Source: Methanoregulaceae archaeon UBA288 (GTDB lineage: Archaea; Halobacteriota; Methanomicrobia; Methanomicrobiales; Methanospirillaceae). Taken from it: a stretch of 12,841 nt of DNA. The position numbers and the translations under genes are program-made. The notes under the pieces were generated by a model. That model worked only from the letters and a program-made list of their open reading frames with translations. It was not told where the DNA came from and did not search any database. This document shows, piece by piece, positions 6,113 to 12,493 of this stretch. Numbering within the stretch: position 1 is the first letter of the stretch; each line of letters opens with the position of its first letter. Where the stretch lies: NCBI GenBank assembly GCA_002495225.1, contig DAEF01000201.1, positions 9,575-22,415 of the forward strand, read 5' to 3'.

Positions 6113-6703
6113 TTACTTGCCCCGGTTCGCGTGCGAGCGGATCGAGGGATAATTCTTCTCGGTGCCGCGGCCCTTGTGGCGGAAACCGCGCCCCTTCTGT
6201 CCGGCGCTGGTCTTGCCGCGCTCGGCCCGGCCGCGCTGGTTCGAGTTCCCGATCCAGGCGAGGTTCGGGTCAGCGAGGACCGAGGGGTGGTGACCGTCGA
6301 CCAGGATGACCTCGAACCACTTCTGCCGGCCGTCCTGGCCGACCCAGTAGGAGTTGAGGACCTCCATGTTCGGGAACCGCGACGAGGCGCGCTCCTCGGC
6401 GATCCGCTGGAGCGACTTGCCCGGGGTCAGGCGGTGCATGCCCATGTTCGCCGTGCGCCGCCCCCGGATGTACCGCGACTTCCGCCGGCCGCCGCGCCGG
6501 ACCTTGGCCCGGACCACGATGACGCCCTGCTTGGCCTTGTACCCGAGCGAGCGGGCGCGGTCGATCCTTGTAGGCCGCGCGAGCCGTACCACGGTCCCCT
6601 CGCGCCGCCAGACCTGCATGCGCTCCCAGAGGAGGGCCGAGACGCCGGACTCATCCGGCTTCTTCCAGGCGTCCCTGATATAACTGTAGACTGATTTCGA
6701 CAT
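6113..6703 (-). CDS. rpl15e: Large-subunit ribosomal protein L15e (eL15)
   Basis: A 196-residue, strongly basic protein. Recognisable blocks are MSKSVYSYIRDAWKKP, RLARPTRIDRARSLGYKAKQG, RRGGRRKSRYIRGRR, LNSYWVGQDGRQKWFEVILVD and GRGTEKNYPSIRSHANRGK at the C-terminus. Together these are the eL15 signature at its usual archaeal length. eL15 sits deep in the 50S subunit and contacts 23S rRNA widely. The ATG at 6703 is preceded by GGTGA (6710-6714) at six bases. It is the first gene of the minus-strand run, with a TATA box about 70 bases upstream and a leader containing small inverted repeats. Downstream genes follow at 10 bases or less. Confidence 0.97.
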   Translation of the reverse strand: MSKSVYSYIRDAWKKPDESGVSALLWERMQVWRREGTVVRLARPTRIDRARSLGYKAKQGVIVVRAKVRRGGRRKSRYIRGRRTANMGMHRLTPGKSLQRIAEERASSRFPNMEVLNSYWVGQDGRQKWFEVILVDGHHPSVLADPNLAWIGNSNQRGRAERGKTSAGQKGRGFRHKGRGTEKNYPSIRSHANRGK

Positions 6704-6709
6704 TGGTCT

Positions 6710-6714
6710 TCACC
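6710..6714 (-). promoter_or_regulatory. Ribosome-binding site of rpl15e
   Basis: The minus strand reads GGTGA, a perfect match to the 3' end of archaeal 16S rRNA, six bases before the ATG. It fixes the rpl15e start. Confidence 0.7.
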
Positions 6715-6767
6715 AGAGGTTCAGCGGACGAGCCGCCACATTCCTGCACGGGACGGATCCCGAGTGC

Positions 6768-6776
6768 CTTTATAGT
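6768..6776 (-). promoter_or_regulatory. TATA box for rpl15e and the following genes
   Basis: The minus strand reads ACTATAAAG at this point, a good archaeal TATA box between the moaC stop and rpl15e. Transcription would start about 26 bases downstream, near 6745, leaving a leader of roughly 40 bases. A CGGGA-N4-TCCCG inverted repeat (6749-6762) lies between the box and that start. Confidence 0.65.
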
Positions 6777-6791
6777 TCTGCCGGAGGGGAT

Positions 6792-7274
6792 TTAAGCATG
6801 CCCCTCTACGTCGCCCTTGACCTTCTCGACCACGCGGATGCCGCCGATCCGTGTGACCGGGTACTGCCCCGCCGCGTCCTTCTCGGCGGACTTGACCATG
6901 TCCCAGACCGTGAGGAGGGCGACCGAGACCCCCGTAAGGGCCTCCATCTCGACCCCGGTCCGGCCCGTGGTCACGACCTCGACCGTGGCCTCGACCCGTT
7001 TGTCGAGCACCTCGAACCCGACCTTGACCGCGCCGACCGGGATCGGGTGGCACATGGGGATGATCCGCGAGGTGTCCTTGACCGCGAGGATGGCCGCGAC
7101 CCGAGCGGTCGCGAGGACGTTCCCCTTGACGGCCGTCCCGCCCGCGATCGCGGCGAGCGTCTCGGGCCGGAGCTCGATCCAGCCGGCCGCCACGGCCCTG
7201 CGCGCGACCTCGCCCTTCTGCGTGACGTCGACCATCAGGACGGCGTCCCCCTCGATATGCGTGAACTCGGGCAT
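6792..7274 (-). CDS. moaC: Cyclic pyranopterin monophosphate synthase MoaC
   Basis: MoaC works after the radical enzyme MoaA and forms cyclic pyranopterin monophosphate, the first stable precursor of molybdopterin. Methanogens need molybdopterin for formylmethanofuran and formate dehydrogenases. The 160 residues include FTHIEGDAVLMVDV at the start, TAVKGNV with Lys50, KDTSRIIPMCHPIPV at 66-80, TTGRTGVEMEALTGVSVALLTVWDMVK ending at Asp125/Lys128, and IGGIRVVEK near the C-terminus. Asp125 and Lys128 correspond to the catalytic pair of the family. I place the start at the ATG at 7274 because GGTGA lies four bases upstream and most homologues begin just before FTHI. A longer form from the ATG at 7289 would add five residues and overlap nnr. 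The neighbouring nnr is cotranscribed. Confidence 0.94.
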   Translation of the reverse strand: MPEFTHIEGDAVLMVDVTQKGEVARRAVAAGWIELRPETLAAIAGGTAVKGNVLATARVAAILAVKDTSRIIPMCHPIPVGAVKVGFEVLDKRVEATVEVVTTGRTGVEMEALTGVSVALLTVWDMVKSAEKDAAGQYPVTRIGGIRVVEKVKGDVEGHA

Positions 7275-7278
7275 TCCC

Positions 7279-7283
7279 TCACC
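7279..7283 (-). promoter_or_regulatory. Ribosome-binding site of moaC inside the nnr stop
   Basis: The minus strand reads GGTGA, and its last three bases are the stop codon of nnr. The ATG at 7274 follows after four bases. The arrangement suggests that ribosomes ending nnr restart on moaC, and it decides between the two possible moaC starts. Confidence 0.6.
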
Positions 7284-8646
7284 GGCCATAGAGTGCGCCC
7301 GGGAGGGCCGTAAGCATGTCGGAGGCGAGCAGGCCCGAGCGCCGCCCGCCGGCCGCGGCCTCGCCCGCGAGACCGTTCGCGTACGCCCCGGCGACCGCGG
7401 CCTCGAAGGGCGGCAGGCGGCAGAGGAGCGCGCCGACCACGCCCGCGAGCACGTCCCCGGTCCCGCCGACGGTCATGGCGGGCGTGCCCGTCCGGTTGAA
7501 CCGGACGCGCTCTCCGTCCGAGACCGTGTCGACCGGGCCCTTGAGGAGGACCACGCCGTCCTTCGCCGCGGCCCGCACGGCCCGGCCCCGCCCGGCGAGG
7601 TCGTCGGGAGGCCGGGCCCCGAAGGACCGGGCGAACTCGCCCACGTGCGGGGTGTAGACGGTCGTGCGGGCCACGGGGAGGGGGGGCCGGAGCGCGTCCG
7701 CGTCGAAGACCGCGGCGCGGCAGTGCGGGGCGAGCGCGCCGGCGATGCCGGCAGCCTCCGGACCGAGGCCGTTCCCGATCACGGCCGCGTCGGCCTTCTC
7801 CGCCTCGGCCCCGAGCTCGTCGAGGTCCCACTCGCCGACGGGCAGGGTGATCACGTCGGGATACGGGAGCGGCGACGGGGTCGCGACGAGCACCAGGTCG
7901 GCCCCGGCCCGGAGGGCGGCGAGCCCCGCGAGGTACGGCGCCCCCTGGTACGGCCCGCCCCCGATCACGAGCACGCGCCCGCCGTCGCCCTTGTGCGCGT
8001 CCGCCCGCCGCGGCGCGAGCGCGAGCAGGTCCCCCGGCCCGACGAAGACCTCGGCCTCGAGTGGGACCCCGACCGGCGCGATCATCGCGCCCGGCCCCTT
8101 CGGCCGGTGGAACGCGAGCACCCGGTCGGCCCGGCAGCCCGGCGTCGGGACGTCGGCCGCGAGGACCGGCGCGGGCGCGGCGTTCGCCCGCGCGACGATC
8201 GCTCCGAATGGCTCGCGGAGTGGCGGCGCGGCCCCGATCCCGAGCAGGGCGTCCACCACCTGGTCGGCCTCGTCGAAGAGGCCGGCCAGCGCGGACAGGT
8301 CGGCCGGGCACCGGACCCGGTGGACCGGCACGGACGTGCGCGCGAGGAGCGCCCCCTGCGCCGCCGTCTCGGGCGTCGTCTCCCCGTCGACGGCGACCAC
8401 CGCAACCTCGACGCTGTCCGCGAGGTACCGGGCCGCGACCAGCCCGTCCCCGCCGTTGTTCCCCCGCCCGGCAAGCACGAGCACCCGGGCCGGGTCCGCG
8501 TCGAGCGCTGCCCGCGCCAGCGCCGCCCCCGCGGCCTCCATCATCTGCAGGGACGAGAGCCCCAGCGCGACCGCGTTTGCGTCAACGGCCCGCATCCGGG
8601 CCGGGTCGATCAGGCCGCGTTCGGCGAACTCCGAGAGGTCGATCAT
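7279..8646 (-). CDS. nnr: Bifunctional NAD(P)H-hydrate repair enzyme (epimerase plus dehydratase)
   Basis: This 455-residue fusion repairs hydrated NADH and NADPH. The N-terminal YjeF epimerase domain (about 1-215) has LAGRGNNGGDGLVAARYL at 59-75 and the catalytic-type Asp165 in AADVPTPG. The C-terminal ribokinase-like dehydratase domain (about 218-455) has KGDGGRVLVIGGGPYQGAP at 219-237, IGNGLGPE, FDADAL, YTPHVGEFAR and TVGGTGDVLAG with Asp398. Both active-site sets are present, so the protein should be functional. In the epimerase domain the usual DxPSG loop and following GLDADTG segment are replaced by PTPGCRADR, about ten residues shorter than in E. coli YjeF. The ATG at 8646 has AGGGTGA upstream with nine bases of spacing. 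Transcription starts in the short region shared with the divergent DHH gene. Confidence 0.93.
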   Translation of the reverse strand: MIDLSEFAERGLIDPARMRAVDANAVALGLSSLQMMEAAGAALARAALDADPARVLVLAGRGNNGGDGLVAARYLADSVEVAVVAVDGETTPETAAQGALLARTSVPVHRVRCPADLSALAGLFDEADQVVDALLGIGAAPPLREPFGAIVARANAAPAPVLAADVPTPGCRADRVLAFHRPKGPGAMIAPVGVPLEAEVFVGPGDLLALAPRRADAHKGDGGRVLVIGGGPYQGAPYLAGLAALRAGADLVLVATPSPLPYPDVITLPVGEWDLDELGAEAEKADAAVIGNGLGPEAAGIAGALAPHCRAAVFDADALRPPLPVARTTVYTPHVGEFARSFGARPPDDLAGRGRAVRAAAKDGVVLLKGPVDTVSDGERVRFNRTGTPAMTVGGTGDVLAGVVGALLCRLPPFEAAVAGAYANGLAGEAAAGGRRSGLLASDMLTALPGALYGR

Positions 8647-8695
8647 CCGCTTGAGTCACCCTTATCCAGTTACAGGGCGTTACTCCTACATCAGT
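8647..8695. promoter_or_regulatory. Divergent promoter region between nnr and the DHH nuclease gene
   Basis: These 49 bp must hold both start signals. On the plus strand TTATCCA (about 8662-8668) sits roughly 30 bases before the DHH ATG, where a TATA-like element would give a leaderless message, and no Shine-Dalgarno sequence precedes that ATG. On the minus strand AGGGTGA serves nnr. Neither TATA element is strong. Confidence 0.4.
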
Positions 8696-10072
8696 ATGGG
8701 CTTTTCCGAGGAGGTGCAGGGCGCGGCCGAGACGATCCGGCGAGCGGAGACGGTCTCGGTCATCTCCCACATCGACGCGGACGGGATCTCGAGCGAGGCG
8801 ATCGTCCGGACGGCCGTCGCCCGCGCGGGCATCCCGGTCAGCTCCCACTTCGTCCGGCAGCTCGAGCCCCTGACCATGAAGGCCGTGCCCGAGGACGACT
8901 CCCTCAAGATCTTCGTCGACCTCGGCGCGGGCCAGCAGAACCTGCTCGAGGAGCGCGGCCTCACCCCCGACGAGGTCCTGATCCTCGACCACCACGTGGC
9001 CCAGCCCTGCGGGACCGAGTACCAGCAGGTGAACGGGGTTCCCCACGGACACACCCGGCTCTCGGCCGCCGGCGTCGCGTACTTCGTGGCGAAGGAACTC
9101 GACGAGGAGAACGTCGACCTCGCCAAGATCGCGATTGTCGGGAACGTCGGCGACATGATGGCCCGCGAGACCCTCGGGCTCGTCGGCCCCGCGGCCGAGA
9201 TCGTCGCGGACGGGGTCGCCCACGGCTCGGTGCGGGTTGTCCGGCGGGACCTGAACTGCTACGGGACCTCGACCCGGCCGGTCCACGTCTGCCTCTCGTA
9301 CAACGACGACCCCCGCATCCCGGGGATCACGAACGACACGCGCGGGGCCCAGCGCTTCCTCGAGCGGCTCGACCTGGACCTCCGGGCCCCGGGCGGCCGC
9401 TGGCGGGTCTGGGAGGAGCTCCACGATACGGAGAAGCGGACCATCACCTCGGCCCTGGTCCAGCAGCTCCTCGCGAACGGCGAGGGCGTGGAGCGGGTCT
9501 TTGCCGAGTCGTACCTCTTCCCCGACGAGGTCGAGCGGACCCCCCTCCGGAACGCCTCCGAGTTCGCGACCGTGCTCAACGCCTGCGGCCGGTGGGCCAA
9601 GCCCCGGATCGGCTCCTCGGTCTGCTGCGGCGACCGCGGGACGGCCCTCCGCGAGGCCGAATACATGCTCAACAACCACCGCTCGATCATCCGCGAGCTC
9701 CTCCAGTTCATCATGGAGACAGGCGTGACCGAGCTCTCGCACCTCCAGTACCTCCACGTCGGCGACCGCTACCCCGACACGATCGTCGGGATCGGGGCCG
9801 GCATGGCCCTCGGCAAGCTGAACTGGCGCAAACCCATCCTGATCATGTGCACCCTCCCCGAGGACCCCGGGCTGACCAAGGTCAGCATGCGCACGAACGA
9901 GTGGTCCGTGCGGCGGGGGATCGACCTCCAGGCCGCGCTGAACGCGGCCTCGGGCGAGTTCGGCGGGGGCGGCGGGGGCCACCCCATCGCGGCAGGTGCG
10001 TTCATACCCCGCGAGGCCGAGGAGGTGTTTGTCAGCCGTGTCAACGACCTGCTTCGAGACCAGCTCGCGTGA
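8696..10072 (+). CDS. DHH-family phosphoesterase, archaeal RecJ/GAN-like nuclease
   Basis: A 458-residue protein with all the DHH metal-binding motifs: SHIDADG (His25, Asp27, Asp29), FVDLGAG (Asp75), LDHH at 97-100 and GNVGD (Asp153). A central block, TPLRNASEFATVLNACGR, and GSSVCCGDRG are typical of the archaeal RecJ/GAN group. The C-terminal DHHA1 domain ends in the glycine-rich GEFGGGGGGHPIAAGAF, which binds nucleic acid or substrate. GAN proteins associate with GINS/Cdc45-type replication complexes and act as single-strand exonucleases; some relatives degrade RNA or small nucleotides. The ATG at 8696 is chosen because the protein start GFSEEVQGAAETI fits the family; the open frame continues upstream only through nnr in antisense. 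It leads the plus-strand run and overlaps the PUA gene. Confidence 0.88.
   Translation: MGFSEEVQGAAETIRRAETVSVISHIDADGISSEAIVRTAVARAGIPVSSHFVRQLEPLTMKAVPEDDSLKIFVDLGAGQQNLLEERGLTPDEVLILDHHVAQPCGTEYQQVNGVPHGHTRLSAAGVAYFVAKELDEENVDLAKIAIVGNVGDMMARETLGLVGPAAEIVADGVAHGSVRVVRRDLNCYGTSTRPVHVCLSYNDDPRIPGITNDTRGAQRFLERLDLDLRAPGGRWRVWEELHDTEKRTITSALVQQLLANGEGVERVFAESYLFPDEVERTPLRNASEFATVLNACGRWAKPRIGSSVCCGDRGTALREAEYMLNNHRSIIRELLQFIMETGVTELSHLQYLHVGDRYPDTIVGIGAGMALGKLNWRKPILIMCTLPEDPGLTKVSMRTNEWSVRRGIDLQAALNAASGEFGGGGGGHPIAAGAFIPREAEEVFVSRVNDLLRDQLA
10021..10027 (+). promoter_or_regulatory. Ribosome-binding site of the PUA gene, within the DHH gene
   Basis: GGAGGTG matches the 16S rRNA anti-Shine-Dalgarno closely and lies ten bases before the GTG at 10038. 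It decides the start, since no ATG is available near the conserved region. Confidence 0.55.
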
Positions 10073-10514
10073 ACGGGTCCGCACCATCGCGGACCTCCAG
10101 TTCGGGCGAGATGTCGGCGCCGGGCTCTTCCCCGACGACGTGACCTTCACCCGCTCCACGACGGGGCGGATCCGGAACGTGGCTCTCGGCACGGAGCGGC
10201 TCGCGACCATCCGCGCCCAGGACGGGCGGCTCGTGCTCGGGATCGCCGGGGCGCGGCGGCTCCACGCCGTGCTCGCGCCGCCCGCGTACCGTGTCGTCGT
10301 GCTCGACGAGGTCGAGGAGTTCGTCGCGGCCGGCAAGAACGCGATGGCGAAACACGTCGCGGAGGCCGACCCGGCGATCCGCGCCGGGGACGAGGTGCTC
10401 GTGGTCGCCGCGGGCGACCGGCTCGTGGCCACCGGGACGGCCGTCCTCTCCGGGCCGGAGATGACGGCATGTATGTATGGGGTCGCGGTCAACGTTAGAG
10501 CCGGGAGGGACTAG
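10038..10514 (+). CDS. PUA-domain RNA-binding protein
   Basis: A 158-residue protein in two parts. Residues 11-80 (RERVRTIADLQFG and onward to GTERLATIRAQDGRLVLGIAGARRLHAVL) form the N-terminal module found in small archaeal PUA proteins. Residues 84-158 form a PUA fold: YRVVVLDEVEEFVAAGKNAMAKHV, IRAGDEVLVVAAGDRLVATGTAVL. PUA domains bind structured RNA, mostly tRNA or rRNA, in modifying enzymes; no catalytic residues are evident here, so the partner enzyme is unknown. I use the GTG at 10038 because GGAGGTG (10021-10027) lies ten bases upstream; earlier starts in the frame sit inside the DHH domain. The first 35 bases overlap the DHH gene. It stops with TAG two bases before NAC begins. Confidence 0.75.
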   Translation: MSTTCFETSSRERVRTIADLQFGRDVGAGLFPDDVTFTRSTTGRIRNVALGTERLATIRAQDGRLVLGIAGARRLHAVLAPPAYRVVVLDEVEEFVAAGKNAMAKHVAEADPAIRAGDEVLVVAAGDRLVATGTAVLSGPEMTACMYGVAVNVRAGRD

Positions 10515-10516
10515 AC

Positions 10517-10864
10517 GTGTTACCAGGCGGAATCAATCCCAAGCAGATGAAGGCGATGATGAAGAAGATGGGGATGGAGGTCGCCCCGATCGAGAACGTG
10601 AGCTCGATCGTGATCACCACCCCCGAGGGCCGGTTCGTCTTCGACGAGGCCGAGGTCGTCGGCATGACCATGCAGGGGGTCACGACCTACCAGATCTCGG
10701 GCGGCGAGCCCCGGTTCGAGCCGGCGGCCGTCGAGATCCCCGAGGACGACGTCGCGCTCGTCGCGGAGCAGGCATCCGTCACGGCGGACGAGGCCCGGGC
10801 CGCGCTCGTGGCCGCAAACGGCGACATCGCCGGCGCGATCCTCGCGCTCGCCGATAGGGGGTGA
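10517..10864 (+). CDS. nac: Nascent polypeptide-associated complex protein (archaeal NAC)
   Basis: A 115-residue protein. The N-terminus MLPGGINPKQMKAMMKKMGM is the basic, Met-rich ribosome-contacting segment. The NAC domain follows (about 22-65: ENVSSIVITTPEGRFVFDEAEVVGMTMQGVTTYQISG), and then a UBA domain at about 76-113 (VALVAEQASVTADEARAALVAANGDIAGAIL). Archaeal NAC forms a homodimer at the ribosomal exit tunnel and shields emerging chains. The start is a GTG at 10517 with GGGAGGGA six bases upstream, inside the end of the PUA gene. Its stop overlaps the GTG-rich start of the methyltransferase gene. Size and domain order are normal. Confidence 0.95.
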   Translation: MLPGGINPKQMKAMMKKMGMEVAPIENVSSIVITTPEGRFVFDEAEVVGMTMQGVTTYQISGGEPRFEPAAVEIPEDDVALVAEQASVTADEARAALVAANGDIAGAILALADRG

Positions 10865-10869
10865 CCGGC

Positions 10870-11595
10870 GTGTTCGCGGCGGGCGACCGGGTCCTGCTTG
10901 CCGGCTGCGGGCGCGAGTTCTATGTCCGGGCCGGCGAGGGCGTTCTCTCGACCGATCTCGGCATGATCGACCTGGCCGCGCTCGCGGGCCTCCCCGAGGG
11001 GAGCGTGGTCGAGAGCCACCTGGGCAGGCGCCTCGTGGCCCGCCGCCCGCGCCCGACCGACTTCTTCGTCCACGCCCGCCGCTCGGGCGCGCCCATGCAC
11101 CCCAAGGAGATCGGGGCCGTGATCGCGAACACGGGCATGAACCGGCGCGACGCCGTCCTGGACGCGGGGACGGGCTCGGGGATCGCCGCGATCTTCTTCG
11201 GCTCGATCGCGGCATCGGTCGAGACGCGCGAGCGGCGGCCCGACTTTGCCGCGCTCGCCGAGAAGAACGTCCGCGACGCCGGTCTCGAGAACGTCACGGT
11301 CGTCGCGGGCGACCTGCTCGAGGCCGAGGGTGCCTTCGACGTGGTCCACCTCGACATGGAGTGCCGCGAGGAGCACGTCGAGCACGCCCACGGTTTGATC
11401 GTGCCGGGCGGGTACCTGGCCTGCTACACCCCGTTCATCGAGCAGTTCCAGGCCGTGCACGACGCGGCCAGCCGGCTCTTCCCCGAGGTCCGGGCCATCG
11501 AGCTGATCGAGCGCGAGATGACCCGCTCGGCCCGGGGGACGCGCCCGTCGACGCGGGTCTGCCACACGGGCTACCTGACCTTCGCGAGGCGGTGA
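10870..11595 (+). CDS. TrmI-like tRNA (adenine-N1)-methyltransferase
   Basis: A 241-residue class I methyltransferase. The N-terminal beta domain, GDRVLLAGCGREFYV and STDLGMIDL, matches archaeal TrmI. The AdoMet loop is LDAGTGSGIAAIFF at about 97-110. The conserved HPKEIGAVIANTGM precedes it, and CHTGYLTFARR ends the protein as in TrmI. That family makes m1A at positions 57 and/or 58 in the tRNA T-loop. One deviation: where relatives have LDLPxP after motif III this protein has LDMECREE (about 161-168), so target or activity may differ. I choose the GTG at 10870 because GGTGA (10860-10864) is five bases upstream; a GTG at 10861 in the same frame would add three residues and overlap the NAC stop. 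It is followed one base later by pyrB. Confidence 0.78.
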   Translation: MFAAGDRVLLAGCGREFYVRAGEGVLSTDLGMIDLAALAGLPEGSVVESHLGRRLVARRPRPTDFFVHARRSGAPMHPKEIGAVIANTGMNRRDAVLDAGTGSGIAAIFFGSIAASVETRERRPDFAALAEKNVRDAGLENVTVVAGDLLEAEGAFDVVHLDMECREEHVEHAHGLIVPGGYLACYTPFIEQFQAVHDAASRLFPEVRAIELIEREMTRSARGTRPSTRVCHTGYLTFARR

Positions 11596-11596
11596 G

Positions 11597-12493
11597 ATGC
11601 GGCACATCATCTCGATCCGGGACCTCGACCGGGCCGGCGTGGACCGCCTCCTCGACGCGGCTGCCGAGATCGAGGCGAAGCGCTACGACCCCGGGCTGCT
11701 CCGCGGAAGGATCCTCGGCCTCCTCTTCTTCGAGCCCTCGACCCGCACACGGATGTCGTTCGAGTCGGCCATGGCCCGGCTCGGCGGGGTCTCGCTGACC
11801 ATGGACTCGGTGGAGGCCTCGTCCGTCGCGAAGGGCGAGACCCTCGCGGACACGATCCGGGTCGTCTCGGGGTACGTGGACGCGATCGTGCTCCGCCACC
11901 CGCGCGAGGGGGCGGCGCGGCTCGCCTCGGAGTTCGCGTCCGTGCCCGTGATCAACGCGGGCGACGGCGCGGGCCAGCACCCGAGCCAGACCCTTCTCGA
12001 CCTCTACACGATCCGGAAGTCGATGCCGATCGACGGGGTCCGGATCGGCCTCCTCGGCGACCTCCGGTACGGCCGGACCACACACTCGCTCGCGATCGCC
12101 CTCTCGCTCTACGGGGCCGAGATCGCGGCCGTCTCGCCGAAGGGGCTCGAGCTCCCGTCGGGGATCATCCGCGAGCTCGCCGATCGCGGGACGTCCGTGA
12201 CCGAGTACAGCGCGGTCGAGGATGTGATCGCCGACCTCGACGTGCTCTACGTGACCCGGATCCAGCGCGAGCGCTTCCCCGACACGGCGAGCTACCTGGA
12301 CGTGGCCTCGTCCTACCGGATCACGCCCGAGCTCGTCGAACTCGCCCGGCCGGAGATGATCGTGCTCCACCCGCTCCCGCGGGTGGGCGAGATCGACCCC
12401 CGGGTGGACGCGCTGCCGAACGCGAAGTACTTCGAGCAGGCCCACCACGGGGTCTCCGTGCGGATGGCCATGCTCGGCGAGGTGATGACGTGA
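11597..12493 (+). CDS. pyrB: Aspartate carbamoyltransferase catalytic chain
   Basis: A 298-residue protein that condenses carbamoyl phosphate with aspartate, the committed step of pyrimidine synthesis. The carbamoyl-phosphate loop FFEPSTRTRMSFE holds Ser48-Arg52. The mobile loop VAKGET carries Lys79, HPSQTLLDLYTI at 128-139 has the conserved His128 and Gln131, and LHPLPRVGEID at 257-267 closes the active site. Length is slightly under the E. coli enzyme. The ATG at 11597 follows the methyltransferase stop by one base, with GAGGCGGTGAG overlapping that stop. Its own stop overlaps the pyrI GTG, as expected for two chains made in equal amounts to build the allosteric holoenzyme. Confidence 0.97.
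   Translation: MRHIISIRDLDRAGVDRLLDAAAEIEAKRYDPGLLRGRILGLLFFEPSTRTRMSFESAMARLGGVSLTMDSVEASSVAKGETLADTIRVVSGYVDAIVLRHPREGAARLASEFASVPVINAGDGAGQHPSQTLLDLYTIRKSMPIDGVRIGLLGDLRYGRTTHSLAIALSLYGAEIAAVSPKGLELPSGIIRELADRGTSVTEYSAVEDVIADLDVLYVTRIQRERFPDTASYLDVASSYRITPELVELARPEMIVLHPLPRVGEIDPRVDALPNAKYFEQAHHGVSVRMAMLGEVMT

Noticed and set aside
6817..10143. Very long plus-strand open frame (over 1,100 codons) across moaC, nnr and the DHH gene
   Set aside because: It runs antisense to moaC and nnr and out of frame with the DHH gene. Its translation is a low-complexity Arg/Pro/Gly-rich string, as expected for a shadow frame at this GC content.
8582..10492. Long minus-strand open frame (636 codons) opposite the DHH and PUA genes
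   Set aside because: It is an antisense shadow: both genes beneath it have complete family motifs on the plus strand, and the antisense protein resembles nothing I know.
10556..10562. ATGATGA resembling a C box of a C/D guide RNA
   Set aside because: It encodes the Met-Met-Lys stretch of NAC, and I see no D box and guide arrangement at a fitting distance.
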